A DNA stretch of 64,000 bases from positions 1,762,899 through 1,826,898 of the forward strand of contig NZ_KB905472.1 in assembly GCF_000382445.1 (NCBI RefSeq), given 5' to 3'. This document shows, piece after piece, positions 54,630-63,851 of the stretch (position 1 is the stretch's first letter; the number at the start of each line of letters is the position of its first letter). This DNA comes from Phocaeicola massiliensis B84634 = Timone 84634 = DSM 17679 = JCM 13223 (GTDB lineage: Bacteria > Bacteroidota > Bacteroidia > Bacteroidales > Bacteroidaceae). Position numbers and translations under genes: made by a program. The notes below the pieces were generated by a model. The model worked only from the letters and a program-made list of their open reading frames with translations. It searched no databases and was not told the DNA's origin.

Positions 54630-55907
54630 TCATATTTCTTCGGGAGTGTGCTTATACCTGAATATTAGAGCAAACAGCACAGCCACTACCAAAGCGTATC
54701 CCGCAAATACAAACCATGCACTGCTCCATCCGGCTACCTGTGGTGCGTCACTGCCGAAATCTACAAAATGATTCACTACCATCTGAGCACTCAGTGTTCC
54801 TACTGTTGCACCGATACCATTTGTCATAATAACGAACAATCCTTGTGCACTGGAACGGATAGCCAAATCTGTTTCTTTATTAACAAAGAGCGAGCCTGAA
54901 ATGTTGAAGAAATCGAATGCCACGCCATATACAATCATAGATAAAACGAACATCCATACTCCCGATCCCGGATTGCCTAGTCCGAATAATCCGAAACGCA
55001 ATACCCATGCCAGCATAGCAATTAACATTACACGCTTAATTCCAAAATGCTTCAACGCAAAAGGAATAAGCAGAATACACAACGTTTCCGAAACCTGTGA
55101 CAAAGATATCAATGCATTGGCATGCTGCACGCCAAAGGTATTCGCATATTCGGGAATCTTATCGAAACTACTAAGGAAGGGATTGGCAAATCCGTTGGTT
55201 ATCTGCAAAGAAACACCCAACAACATAGAGAACACGAAAAATATAGCCATTTTTTTACGTTTGAATAGTAAAAAAGCACGTAGTCCCATCGCATCTACCA
55301 ACGACTTCTTTTCATTTCCTTTATTCACAGGACAGTTCGGCAATGTAAATGAATAAACTGCCAGCAATAACCCGAAACAAGCGCACGAAAAGAACTGCAT
55401 ATAATTGGCTTGAAAGCCCAGTACATCTGTGAGCAACATAGAACAGATAAAGCCAATTGTACCAAAAATACGAATGGGTGGGAATGCAATCACCGGATCC
55501 AGTTTCACTTTATCCAATGCTGTATATGCCACAGAATTAGAGAGTGCCAGTGTAGGCATATAAAATGCCACACTGAAAGAGTACAGAGTAAAAAGGGACA
55601 CAAACTCCGTATTATCTCCCGATGCCATTCCATAATAACCGGCAGCAATCATAAAGACAGCTCCCATAAAATGGCAGAATCCCAAAAGCTTTTGAGCAGG
55701 TACCCAACGGTCGGCAATGATTCCCATAACAGCCGGCATAAATAATGACACAATGCCTTGCATAGCATAAAACAGACCGATTTTTTCACCCAACCCAATG
55801 TTATATAGATAAGTACCCATAGAAGTCAGATATGCGCCCCATACAGCAAACTGCAAGAAATTCATGACAATCAATCTGAATTTCGTTCCGGTGATTTCGT
55901 TTTTCAT
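54630..55907 (-). CDS. MFS nucleoside permease (NupG/XapB-like)
   Basis: The 425-residue protein has 12 predicted helices and the NHS-family start (LIVMNFLQFAVWGAYLTSMGTYL), which is the nucleoside:H+ symporter pattern, with GIIADRWVPAQKLLG as the loop 2-3 motif. It should import nucleosides across the inner membrane. A TATCTTTG -7 box lies upstream at 55943-55950. The gene is probably transcribed on its own, 52 nt before the DUF151 gene. Confidence 0.88.
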   Translation of the reverse strand: MKNEITGTKFRLIVMNFLQFAVWGAYLTSMGTYLYNIGLGEKIGLFYAMQGIVSLFMPAVMGIIADRWVPAQKLLGFCHFMGAVFMIAAGYYGMASGDNTEFVSLFTLYSFSVAFYMPTLALSNSVAYTALDKVKLDPVIAFPPIRIFGTIGFICSMLLTDVLGFQANYMQFFSCACFGLLLAVYSFTLPNCPVNKGNEKKSLVDAMGLRAFLLFKRKKMAIFFVFSMLLGVSLQITNGFANPFLSSFDKIPEYANTFGVQHANALISLSQVSETLCILLIPFALKHFGIKRVMLIAMLAWVLRFGLFGLGNPGSGVWMFVLSMIVYGVAFDFFNISGSLFVNKETDLAIRSSAQGLFVIMTNGIGATVGTLSAQMVVNHFVDFGSDAPQVAGWSSAWFVFAGYALVVAVLFALIFRYKHTPEEI

Positions 55908-55942
55908 CTTTCTTTTTAATGTGTGTTTTTTTATAATACCTG

Positions 55943-55950
55943 CAAAGATA
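55943..55950 (-). promoter_or_regulatory. -7 box for the nucleoside permease gene
   Basis: TATCTTTG on the minus strand fits TAnnTTTG, giving a leader of about 30 nt before the ATG at 55907. The -33 element is not recognisable. Confidence 0.45.
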
Positions 55951-55983
55951 TAAAACTATTCTATTTTTTGCGGAAAATGGACC

Positions 55984-56026
55984 AAAAAAGAAAAACCCAC
56001 CGGCTATTTCACAATAACCGATGGGT
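55984..56026 (-). terminator. Terminator of the ECF sigma operon
   Basis: On the minus strand ACCCAT-CGG-TTATT pairs with AATAG-CCG-GTGGGT, followed by TTTTTCTTTTTT. It lies about 70 nt after the last gene of the sigma-factor operon. Confidence 0.75.
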
Positions 56027-56094
56027 ATAAACACGATTAAAAAGTTAATTCTAATCTCAAAGAGAGAGTGTGTTATTATGAAAACACTTTATAC

Positions 56095-56709
56095 TTAATC
56101 ATTATCTTTCACCAGTTTACCATCAACGTACACTCTACCATTATTGATTTGTACGTTTTTAGCCTTCCTGATACCTGTCACCCGTTTTCCATTCAGGTAT
56201 ACATCTCCGTTCTTATCAATAGTGGTAGTGGTCTGACAAAACTGCTGATTGGTATTCTCAATTATCCAATCCACACCGGTTACCTCCCTACCATTCTTCA
56301 ATGGACTGATAATAATGGTAAACGACACATTGCCACTTTCATTCGTCGTCAATGTATAAGTACGTTTTTCATCATCAGTACGAAAGATAAAAGTAAAATT
56401 AGCCTTTTGTCCTGCATTTCGTCCTTTGGGCATATCCTTTATGGCTGTTTCAGCATATTCTTCATCCTTCTCAAAAGCATCGATAAGGCGCTTACCCAAT
56501 TTAGTGTCTTTGACAGAATAAGTTTTTACCACCTTTATTACCTTGCGTGTTTTAGGATCCCGCTTGGTCACTGAATTGATAGCCACATCATCCCTTTTTT
56601 CAAGTTCATTTGCCATCTTATCGATTGTTATTTGCGCTTTTATTCCACTCACGCCACAGCCCAACAATAAACAGACCATGACCAATCTCAACAATGTTTT
56701 CTTTTTCAT
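56095..56709 (-). CDS. Secreted protein of unknown function in ECF sigma operon (DUF5024-like)
   Basis: The 204-residue protein has a signal peptide (about 1-25, ending KAQ) and then a mixed charged body with several Lys/Arg-rich strands; the C-terminal part (NGDVYLNGKRVTGIRKAKNVQINNG) looks like short repeating beta-strands. It resembles proteins placed in DUF5024, but I am not certain. It is the third gene of the sigma-factor operon, 14 nt after the putative anti-sigma gene, and is probably periplasmic. Confidence 0.55.
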   Translation of the reverse strand: MKKKTLLRLVMVCLLLGCGVSGIKAQITIDKMANELEKRDDVAINSVTKRDPKTRKVIKVVKTYSVKDTKLGKRLIDAFEKDEEYAETAIKDMPKGRNAGQKANFTFIFRTDDEKRTYTLTTNESGNVSFTIIISPLKNGREVTGVDWIIENTNQQFCQTTTTIDKNGDVYLNGKRVTGIRKAKNVQINNGRVYVDGKLVKDND

Positions 56710-56723
56710 ATCTATCTAATATT

Positions 56724-57257
56724 TTAGTTATTGACCAAATCTTCCTTTTCCTTTATTTCCTGTTCCGAACGATGAATTTCATCTATCCGTTGCCGTGCCA
56801 ATTGTTCTACCTCATTGGCATATTCCAATGTTTCGATAATACACGGCATAATCTTTTTCACATCGGTTATGCGTTTGCCATTCACTTCTATATAACTACC
56901 ATCATAGCAAGACCACTTATGATTTTTTGCTAGATTTTGTCCTGAGAAAACCAGTAACCCCAGCCCCAATGTAACTACTACCATCGCTGCAATCCCTGCA
57001 CTCCATGCCGTTACGGGAATACGAAGACTGAAGGTTTTTCTCTTTTCTACTTTTGTATCTTCCATAGCTTGTGGCTTAGGTTCCCCCTGCATACCTCCCT
57101 CATACCAGGCAAACATCGGCGCATATTCTTTCAGGTGAGCGGGCACATTGCCTGTGCAGAAAAAACGATAAATGGCCTGTTCTTCGGCATTGGTCGTTTC
57201 ACCATCCAAGAAACGATTGATGTATTCTTCTATGTTCTTATTCGTCAGTTCCATCAT
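56724..57257 (-). CDS. Putative anti-sigma factor / membrane protein with single helix
   Basis: The 177-residue protein begins with a soluble domain (IEEYINRFLDGETTNAEEQAIYRFFCTG, a zinc-finger-less anti-sigma-like helix bundle), has one membrane helix (about 85-107) and a periplasmic tail ending in a charged coiled coil. An ATGA overlap with the upstream ECF sigma gene is the usual place for its anti-sigma factor, and the single-span layout agrees. No conserved HxxxCxxC zinc motif is present. Confidence 0.62.
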   Translation of the reverse strand: MMELTNKNIEEYINRFLDGETTNAEEQAIYRFFCTGNVPAHLKEYAPMFAWYEGGMQGEPKPQAMEDTKVEKRKTFSLRIPVTAWSAGIAAMVVVTLGLGLLVFSGQNLAKNHKWSCYDGSYIEVNGKRITDVKKIMPCIIETLEYANEVEQLARQRIDEIHRSEQEIKEKEDLVNN

Positions 57258-57751
57258 CTATTATGTATCATAAATTGTTCACGTACTTTCTTTCTTGCCC
57301 GCGACAGATTAGTTCGCACAGCTACCGGTGTACTGCCTGTCATTCGGGCTATCTCTTCCACTTCGAAACCTTCAATGTGCTTCATCCTGAGAATGGCTTG
57401 CTGAAGATTGGGTAAAGTAGATATAGAATCAAGAATCTCTTGCATATTCTCTTCTGCCACCAACTTCATTTCCGGATTATCCCCACTGCCTATACGGACA
57501 CCTTCTTCCAATTCCACTTTTTCTATCCGGGCTCCCCTTATGCAGTTAATGCATAAATGCTTGGTTATAACAATGGCAAGTGCATCTACGCTGCGGTATT
57601 TGTCCAACTTTCCACGCAGAAACCAAAGCTTCAATAGCACATCCTGTACTACATCTTCTGCATCGTCGGAATCTTCCAGATAACGAGTGGCCATTCTGAG
57701 TAAGGCCGGTCGCATTCGTTTTGCCTCTATTTCAAATTCATTTTGTTCCAT
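57254..57751 (-). CDS. ECF-family RNA polymerase sigma factor
   Basis: The protein (165 residues from the ATG at 57751) has region 2 with DAEDVVQDVLLKLW (about 30-43) and region 4 with a helix-turn-helix (EGFEVEEIARMTGSTPVAVRTNLSRARKKV near 125-155). It lacks region 3, as expected of ECF sigma factors. The frame can be opened two codons earlier at a GTG. It directs core polymerase to a small regulon, probably including its own three-gene operon. The upstream -7-like box reads TGTCTTTG, one mismatch from consensus. Confidence 0.9.
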   Translation of the reverse strand: MEQNEFEIEAKRMRPALLRMATRYLEDSDDAEDVVQDVLLKLWFLRGKLDKYRSVDALAIVITKHLCINCIRGARIEKVELEEGVRIGSGDNPEMKLVAEENMQEILDSISTLPNLQQAILRMKHIEGFEVEEIARMTGSTPVAVRTNLSRARKKVREQFMIHNR

Positions 57752-57871
57752 GTTCACTATTAAGACACAGACACACCGTAAATGTTACATCAAAGACATC
57801 TTTTTTTTAGGTTCAGTGAACTTTTTTGGGGAGTTTCATTCCGCGTCAGAGAGCACGCTTTTACACGGGGT

Positions 57872-58014
57872 TGTGTCAAAACGTGGATAATGCTGTCGTT
57901 TAGCTCGTAGAGGCGAGCTTGCTCGCCCGAAAACAGTTTGCTTTGAGTCTTCGGGCAGACAAACCCTGCCCCTACAACTGACGATAGGATAGCCCGGTTT
58001 GGTTTTGAAACACT
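57872..58014 (+). repeat. Palindromic element, GTGTCAAAAC end-type with GC-rich core
   Basis: TGTGTCAAAAC at the left is matched by GTTTTGAAACAC at the right (one base off). The interior has CTCGTAGAGGCGAG and CGGGCAGACAAACCCTGCCC-type arms with a TTGCTCGCCCGAAAACAG stretch. It aligns with the reverse complement of the element at 26476-26641. Confidence 0.7.
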
Positions 58015-58091
58015 CCCTAACGTGTTTTTTACTCGAAAGAATGGTTCATCAAATTCCTTTTGTATCCCGAATAAATCAGTGGAAAAAGAAT

Positions 58092-58131
58092 AAAAAACGC
58101 GAATATCCGGGACCGAATCCTGAATATTCGC
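58092..58131 (-). terminator. Terminator of the inactive DUF3857 gene
   Basis: On the minus strand GCGAATAT pairs with ATATTCGC (58099-58106 with 58124-58131) with an extended imperfect inner stem, and a T run follows (GTTTTTTATTC). It lies about 100 nt after the stop codon at 58230. Confidence 0.7.
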
Positions 58132-58229
58132 ATTTCTCTTTTTCTTTAATTAATCTTCACGCTTACGAAACTCCTGCATTTCAGGATACATACCTGAATC
58201 TATCTCCACGGAAAATAAGTTTCCAAACT

Positions 58230-59789
58230 TCAAAATAATAAAGTCGTAGCGGCAGTATCCATCCATTCCGTCATCAAGCGATAATAAATCGGATATTCTG
58301 TCGGAGTAATCAATTGTTTTTTCAACTTCAGAGATCGAAATATTTCTATCTTATCTCCGGTTTTCTTCACCGCCACTTCTACCGTACCGATATTATTATC
58401 AATCTTTTTAACGACCGGAAGGGCTACAGGAACCATTCCGCCTGTTGTTTCTACAATACAGGTATATGTCTCGTCAGGCAGATAAGAAAGAAGAAGATTC
58501 ACAGGACGCTGCGAATTAAGCGTAGTCATCCGCCCTTCGTAAGCAGCCCACCCTTCAGATGCTTGCGGCAACGTATACATTCGATAACCGCCCGCCAAAA
58601 CCTTACCTCCTTCAGGAGTTATTTTCAACGTATCTGTCCTTGAAATAGCATGCGGCTTGACTGCCGGTTGCACAGGATGTGCATCCATGTTCACAATGGC
58701 ATAGAAATCTCTCAAATCTGCTATTGCCTGATTTTCTACAAACAAGCCATTCAGAGCAGACAATCCCACAGCATCCTCATCGGTTGCTTTTAAAAATGCC
58801 GCTTTCACTTCTGTCGGAATACCTGCTGCTTGTTGCAACGCAGCCTGCAACACACTTTTTTCCTCTATTGTTCCATACGCCGAACGAATCACTTCCGATG
58901 CGGGACGCAAACGATACCCTGTTTGAAGCAATGACAAACGACAAGTACCCAAGCTACGGATATAAGTTTCCAATCGGTGCACTTTTTCATCGGTAGTCTT
59001 TGCATCTGCTGTCAGTTTTTGAGCTAACTCAGCCACTACTTTATCATCGGCAACCGGAAACTGCTTTTTGAGTACTTTCAAAGCATTGGCTTTCGAACCA
59101 TAAGTAGAAGCTACAACAGCCTGCATATTTCCCGCCGGAACAGAGACTTCCAGCATACGAGGACGAGGTTGAACATTTTTGAGTGTCCAGGTTACAGTTT
59201 TCATACCGGCAACAGTTTTCACAACAGGAGTCATTTTACCGTTCAACAATTCGTAATGCAAAGGTTTATTGTCGGGTACAGACAGTGAAAGTACATATTC
59301 TTTTATCGGAGACAACTCCTCTACCGACTCACAGATATCCAATTCGGGAAGGTAACCCGGACGAGTGATAACAGAATAATCCAAATAGATAGTGGCCCCC
59401 AATTCAAGTCCGGTATGCACCACAACCATCTCTTTCAAACCATTGTAAGCCGGAGCATCGGCAGCAGCCGAGGGAAGTACCTCTACAAAAGCATTATCGG
59501 GAGTCTTTACTATACTTCCATCTTTCTGACGAGTATACGATTCATGTATCTTCAGTTCCTGATAAGCAGGATTGTAAATGATAAAACTCTCTCCATACAG
59601 ACCATTCATAGCTGCATGAGTAAACAAAGTCAATTCTTTCTGTACACGCATCTCCTGACTGCCATCCGTACGAAGCGTGTAAGATTTGACCAGCTTACCG
59701 AATTCTGCTTCGGAAGCAGCTTTTGTTGGAAGCACTAACATCAATAATAGTACAGACAACATACATATATAATAATATCTTTTCTTCAT
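58230..59789 (-). CDS. DUF3857 protein with inactive transglutaminase-like domain
   Basis: The 519-residue protein has a signal peptide (about 1-24) and a DUF3857-type beta-rich N-terminal half. Residues about 245-365 look like a transglutaminase-like domain, but the active-site stretch reads AYGTIEEKS (304-312), with Ile308 where family members have Cys, and the following His position is also not obvious. It therefore appears to be a catalytically dead paralogue of the adjacent gene. It follows the active one by 6 nt, so the two are cotranscribed and may form a complex; this is inference. Confidence 0.72.
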   Translation of the reverse strand: MKKRYYYICMLSVLLLMLVLPTKAASEAEFGKLVKSYTLRTDGSQEMRVQKELTLFTHAAMNGLYGESFIIYNPAYQELKIHESYTRQKDGSIVKTPDNAFVEVLPSAAADAPAYNGLKEMVVVHTGLELGATIYLDYSVITRPGYLPELDICESVEELSPIKEYVLSLSVPDNKPLHYELLNGKMTPVVKTVAGMKTVTWTLKNVQPRPRMLEVSVPAGNMQAVVASTYGSKANALKVLKKQFPVADDKVVAELAQKLTADAKTTDEKVHRLETYIRSLGTCRLSLLQTGYRLRPASEVIRSAYGTIEEKSVLQAALQQAAGIPTEVKAAFLKATDEDAVGLSALNGLFVENQAIADLRDFYAIVNMDAHPVQPAVKPHAISRTDTLKITPEGGKVLAGGYRMYTLPQASEGWAAYEGRMTTLNSQRPVNLLLSYLPDETYTCIVETTGGMVPVALPVVKKIDNNIGTVEVAVKKTGDKIEIFRSLKLKKQLITPTEYPIYYRLMTEWMDTAATTLLF

Positions 59790-59795
59790 TCTGCC

Positions 59796-61751
59796 TTACT
59801 TTTTAATCACTAAATAATCTCCATATGTCTTATGAGCATTCACAGCATCACGATAATTGTCCCAATCCGAAGCCTCATAAACCCGTTTCTTCAAAGCAAG
59901 CTTGTTGTACAGGAATATCTTATTTCCTTTTTGTGCCAACGAGCCTTCAAAATCAGCACTGCAACCTTCCACATTGTCGTTTCTATCTGAATTTGCCATC
60001 TTATATCCGGCAGGAAGCTGAATCGTTTCGTCTAATTCCACCAGCCGTGAACAAGCATCTTTAAAACCATATTTACGTTCTTTTACTCCGGTATCTATTC
60101 GCAGATACGAACGCACCTGGTTATAAAGATTGTTCATCACCATCGGATGGAAACACAACATATCTTTTCCTTTCAGAGCATAATCCGGAATTTCATAACG
60201 AAAAGTTATTTTTATAGGAGCTGATTGATAATCTTTGGGATTCCGTCCATAATCCACACTGAGCAACCGGGCTTTCGGAGAAACGGCAAGCAACTGACGT
60301 TCCATCGTATTCTTCCATTCACTCTGAAAACCGGTAGTGAATATACGACGGATATTGCTGTCGCTCTGTCCTTCGGCAGTCACAGTGAAAGTGCCACGCA
60401 AGGTACCGTCGGCATCCAGACGATTGTCCGCCTTGATGCGGAAATAATGATTTTCGGGAGCGGAAACAGGTGTCAGGCACAGGTCCGAACCTTCGGGAAC
60501 ACCCGGCAAGTAATTCTGTTGTTGTTCGGCGCTACTCCACAATTCACGACAGAAAGGCACCCAAGTCGGATCAAGAGGCATATAAGTACCGTTACTCAAT
60601 TTCACTACTGCCACGCAGTGGTTAAAGTGATCGGCAGGAATACTTTCTACACGGCTTCCAGCCATTGTCATTGCGGGATAAGCCTCAAAGCCCGCCATAC
60701 GGAGGAATGAAATCAAGGTTCCGGCAATATCCTTACATACACCGCATCGGTCAGTGTAATTCATTTTCGTATTATGCAAGGTATATCCCTCCCCTTTACC
60801 CATCGAGATGCCGGCATAGCGGATATTATCTGCCACCCAATGGGTAAGTACAGCAATCTTTTCCATTTCAGTCTTCTTGCCTTTAATAAGTTCATCCACC
60901 TTCTTCTGAGCTTCAGGCAATGGAGCAAAACTGCCATAGTCTTCATTCACCTTATTGAACCATAATGATTTATCCTGCCATTGGGGAGTGGAAGACATCA
61001 TCAGTTTGGGAGCAGCGTCAAAAAGGTCTACCATATTCGGCTCTCTGCCAAAAGGCATCATATCGTTCATGGCAAAGGTATATGCCTTGCGACCGTCTTC
61101 ATAACGCATGGAAGAGGCACATTCACCCTGATAGAACTGGAACTGCATCTCCTTCTCCATCGGAACAACCACTTTATAGACTTTTCTCACTGTAGGATGA
61201 CTGCTCCAGAAAGGAACAATATCGTAGAACTGTCCACGCATAGGAGGAATGAATTTGGAATCATCTTCTTGTGTAGCAGCCAGCAATGCATAAGTGAAAC
61301 CTTTCTTTGCTATCTCATAATCAACAATATCGCCGGGTTGCAAAGCACCAACTTCAAGCATAATCTGACGCGCCCCCCAATAAATGGCACGTGCAGGAGC
61401 AGCATAATCGCAGGTCTTTGTCACATCAAGGTTCTCCACTTTTCCGTCTGCACGGTAGACAGTCACCCGTTTAAACTCGGCATGGGCTGTGAGCGGGTCA
61501 TAGTCATACTTAATAATCCGATTGGATACGGCTCCTTTCGGAGTTTGTACTTTTATTACTTTACATACGGCAAAAGAGCCCTGTCCGGTAGGTTGGACAG
61601 ACACTAATGTACTGTCCAGCAAAGTCACGCAATCGGACTTTTCATAAGCCTTTCCTTGAGCAGCCTCTTCATAAGCTTTCCAGCCTTGAGCGGATGCACT
61701 AACCGAAGCCAGAAGGAAACAAGCCAATGTTACAGATAGTTGTTTTCTCAT
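59796..61751 (-). CDS. DUF3857 protein with intact transglutaminase-like domain
   Basis: The 651-residue protein (from the ATG at 61751; a GTG at 61760 is in frame upstream) has a signal peptide ending SASAQ, a DUF3857 N-terminal domain and a transglutaminase-like core. The catalytic triad is complete in the longer numbering: Cys342 in RCGVCKD, His381 in HFNHC and Asp397 in LDPTW. Such proteins are exported and could act as cysteine proteases or crosslinkers; the substrate is unknown. It is followed after 6 nt by a similar gene lacking the triad. Confidence 0.83.
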   Translation of the reverse strand: MRKQLSVTLACFLLASVSASAQGWKAYEEAAQGKAYEKSDCVTLLDSTLVSVQPTGQGSFAVCKVIKVQTPKGAVSNRIIKYDYDPLTAHAEFKRVTVYRADGKVENLDVTKTCDYAAPARAIYWGARQIMLEVGALQPGDIVDYEIAKKGFTYALLAATQEDDSKFIPPMRGQFYDIVPFWSSHPTVRKVYKVVVPMEKEMQFQFYQGECASSMRYEDGRKAYTFAMNDMMPFGREPNMVDLFDAAPKLMMSSTPQWQDKSLWFNKVNEDYGSFAPLPEAQKKVDELIKGKKTEMEKIAVLTHWVADNIRYAGISMGKGEGYTLHNTKMNYTDRCGVCKDIAGTLISFLRMAGFEAYPAMTMAGSRVESIPADHFNHCVAVVKLSNGTYMPLDPTWVPFCRELWSSAEQQQNYLPGVPEGSDLCLTPVSAPENHYFRIKADNRLDADGTLRGTFTVTAEGQSDSNIRRIFTTGFQSEWKNTMERQLLAVSPKARLLSVDYGRNPKDYQSAPIKITFRYEIPDYALKGKDMLCFHPMVMNNLYNQVRSYLRIDTGVKERKYGFKDACSRLVELDETIQLPAGYKMANSDRNDNVEGCSADFEGSLAQKGNKIFLYNKLALKKRVYEASDWDNYRDAVNAHKTYGDYLVIKK

Positions 61752-61781
61752 GTTTTTCACTTACAATTTATTTTATAACGG

Positions 61782-61789
61782 CAAATGTA
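61782..61789 (-). promoter_or_regulatory. -7 box for the DUF3857 pair
   Basis: TACATTTG on the minus strand fits TAnnTTTG and gives a leader of about 25 nt before the ATG at 61751. The nearest TTTG is only 16 nt upstream, short of the usual spacing. Confidence 0.4.
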
Positions 61790-61849
61790 AGTAAAAACTT
61801 CGAATCAAACAGGATATTTCTTATAAAAAGGATAACGCAAAAACTCTAT

Positions 61850-63019
61850 TTATCGAAATCTGACAACCATGATTACCGGATTATCATCCTCATCCAATCC
61901 TTGCGCAACAGTCTTCAACGAACCTTCCAACTGTCCTTCTTCCAATGCTTCTTTCAGAGCAAACGACTCCAGCGTCTGATAGACACAATCTTTCTCGCCA
62001 TTACTTCGTATCGTGTAACTCCATTCTTCAGATGGAAAGTCTTTGTTTCTAAATGTGGGGCGGAATATCTCTCCTGTCTGCCGATCATAAACCAACGAAT
62101 AACTCTTATCATCCTTTATAACCATATCTGTCATATCCAGAGACGAAATCTGGCATTTCAGGAAATAATAACGTGAAGTAACTCCCTCCAAACGCAAATA
62201 ATATTTTCCACCTTCCGAGTCTCTGACAGAAGGAGTACGTAACAATATGGGGAATAACCCATTTGTCTTTTTGTTTATCCGATAAATAGTATCTGAGGCA
62301 ATATCATTCAGATAAGTTTCCCCACCTTGCCCCAGCATAACTTCACACCACAGATATGCTTTCATATTCTCATTACCCTCTATCACAATAGATAAGCTGG
62401 CATCCCATGTCTTTACATATTGTAATGAATCAATGTTTCCACCTGACTTGTCCAACAACATGATAGGACAATATGCGATCATTTCTCCTTCCTTACCGAC
62501 ATTGGCCTTTTCCTTAAACAGAATAAGTTTATCGGCCGAAAAGTTAAACATATCCCCTTGTCGGATATTAGCTTTTGTATCCAATGTCTGTTTGTAAGTA
62601 CCATCGAATGCATAAACATATACTTTAGTAGGCGAACCTAACACATAGACCTCACCACGTTGCCAATCCACATCAACACGCTGAATGACATTATATTCTT
62701 CGGGACCGTCACCTTTTCGGCAAATAAGATTTTTCGCCTTGCCGTCACGGTCAAACAAAAACAACTTACCTCCTTGTTGGCTCACGCCAAGTATTCCCTT
62801 GTCGGAAACGGCAGCTATTGTACCCTGAAACAACATTTCCTCATTTGTTTCCAATGGTATATATTCAATGTCAGCCACATCCTGAAGAAATATTTCCTTC
62901 TCGGGATACTCCTCATTAACATCAATTTGGGGCAGTAGTGCCTCTTTATATTGTCCGTCACCGCTACATCCTGCCAAAAAAGCAAAAATAAATGCAGCAT
63001 ACAACCTATTATATTTCAT
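61850..63019 (-). CDS. Six-bladed beta-propeller lipoprotein
   Basis: The 389-residue protein has a lipoprotein signal with lipobox AFLAGC (Cys18) and a repeated beta-strand pattern, with the opening DVADIEYIPLETNEEMLF and the blade segment LFDRDGKAKNLICRKGDGPEEY typical of Bacteroidetes 6-bladed propeller (BF3164-like/DUF4934) lipoproteins. Its role is unknown; relatives are exported and sit at the surface or in the periplasm. No promoter lies close upstream; the nearest good box is at 63659-63689. Confidence 0.83.
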   Translation of the reverse strand: MKYNRLYAAFIFAFLAGCSGDGQYKEALLPQIDVNEEYPEKEIFLQDVADIEYIPLETNEEMLFQGTIAAVSDKGILGVSQQGGKLFLFDRDGKAKNLICRKGDGPEEYNVIQRVDVDWQRGEVYVLGSPTKVYVYAFDGTYKQTLDTKANIRQGDMFNFSADKLILFKEKANVGKEGEMIAYCPIMLLDKSGGNIDSLQYVKTWDASLSIVIEGNENMKAYLWCEVMLGQGGETYLNDIASDTIYRINKKTNGLFPILLRTPSVRDSEGGKYYLRLEGVTSRYYFLKCQISSLDMTDMVIKDDKSYSLVYDRQTGEIFRPTFRNKDFPSEEWSYTIRSNGEKDCVYQTLESFALKEALEEGQLEGSLKTVAQGLDEDDNPVIMVVRFR

Positions 63020-63117
63020 TTCTTATGAATTTATAAATTAATATATTCCTATTGCTTAACCACAAAAATCATTGAAGAATATTTCATTTCCCTGATATGA
63101 TTCAGAACTATATTTGT

Positions 63118-63214
63118 GCTTTCAGAAAAACCTGAGTCTTTTCAAAAAAGAGCCTGAGATGTTGTAAAAAATTCAAGAGATTTTCCGGAAAGATCAAGTC
63201 CTTTCAGGGAGAAG
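63118..63214 (+). repeat. Degraded array related to the 21-bp repeats
   Basis: Units of 19-22 nt of the form TCTTTTCAAAAAAGAGCCTGAG recur four or five times with many differences. They match the units at 41714-41797 (common core TTTTCAAAAAAGA.CTTGA). Frames are broken, so it is not coding. Confidence 0.5.
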
Positions 63215-63269
63215 ATAAAATAATACCGATGAGAGAATTTTGTCCGTCAGTTTGGCTGATATAATCTTT

Positions 63270-63323
63270 TTTCACACATAACAAGTATGAAACCTTCTGT
63301 TCATGGGGGATTCCGTGTGAGAA
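63270..63323 (-). repeat. TTTCACACA/TGTGTGAAA short element, inverted copy
   Basis: In reverse complement this stretch reads from TTCTCACAC through GAACAG to TTATGTGTGAAA and aligns with the elements at 25041-25093 and 1605-1657. Confidence 0.5.
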
Positions 63324-63371
63324 CCATCCTCTTATTAATAAGGAATTCGAGCACGGTAAAATTGGAGTTGC

Positions 63372-63403
63372 GATTGAATGATGCTTCACAGCATCATTCA
63401 ATC
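63372..63403. other. Strong 13-bp hairpin of unknown role
   Basis: GATTGAATGATGC (63372-63384) and GCATCATTCAATC (63391-63403) are a perfect inverted repeat around a 6-nt loop. A second short hairpin (CCGAAC/GTTCGG, 63424-63440) lies next to it. Neither is followed by a clean T run on either strand. Confidence 0.6.
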
Positions 63404-63658
63404 TGACTTGTTTTCGTCCTTTTCCGAACATTACGTTCGGCTCGTCATATCATTAACATATCAATATATCAAATTGCACAATACCATTATCTAAAAACCA
63501 GAACAGGCATTCACATAAGTTTTAAGACACACACCACATCAAACAAGGGCATCCATCTATTATTCATGGAAACAATCTCCCAAGTCTTGACAAAAATGAG
63601 GTCTTAATGCATTCGCTTTTATCGTTCCAAGAAACAATGTTCACACTGAACGACATGA

Positions 63659-63689
63659 CAAAGATAAACATTAAAATCAGGTTTACAAA
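63659..63689 (-). promoter_or_regulatory. Bacteroidales promoter without an adjacent gene (TTTG-N19-TATCTTTG)
   Basis: TATCTTTG (63659-63666) and TTTG (63686-63689) on the minus strand are 19 nt apart, a full consensus match. The nearest downstream coding start is the propeller gene at 63019, so the transcript would have a leader of about 630 nt or be a separate small RNA. The only short frame found near it is 18 codons. Confidence 0.5.
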
Positions 63690-63851
63690 AATAAAAACGA
63701 TAATATTTCATTTCTTGAAAATAATGGGACAGTAGAGAACCGGGAACAGTCCGAAAACCCTGTGGATGATAAGAGTTCAGTCATTATTCTTGGGGATTTA
63801 ACATATCAATCAAATACCTGTCCTGATGTTGTCTGCTCCGGTTTTCAACCC

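Larger units (their letters stand above)
57758..58229. other. Gap with palindromic element and terminator
   Basis: No gene is supported here. It holds the palindromic element at 57872-58014 and, at 58092-58131, the terminator of the downstream gene on the minus strand. Frames crossing the region are short or made of repeat sequence. Confidence 0.5.

Noticed and set aside
63204..63431. 75-codon leftward frame near the window end
   Set aside because: It crosses an inverted repeat and the 13-bp hairpin and does not look like a protein.
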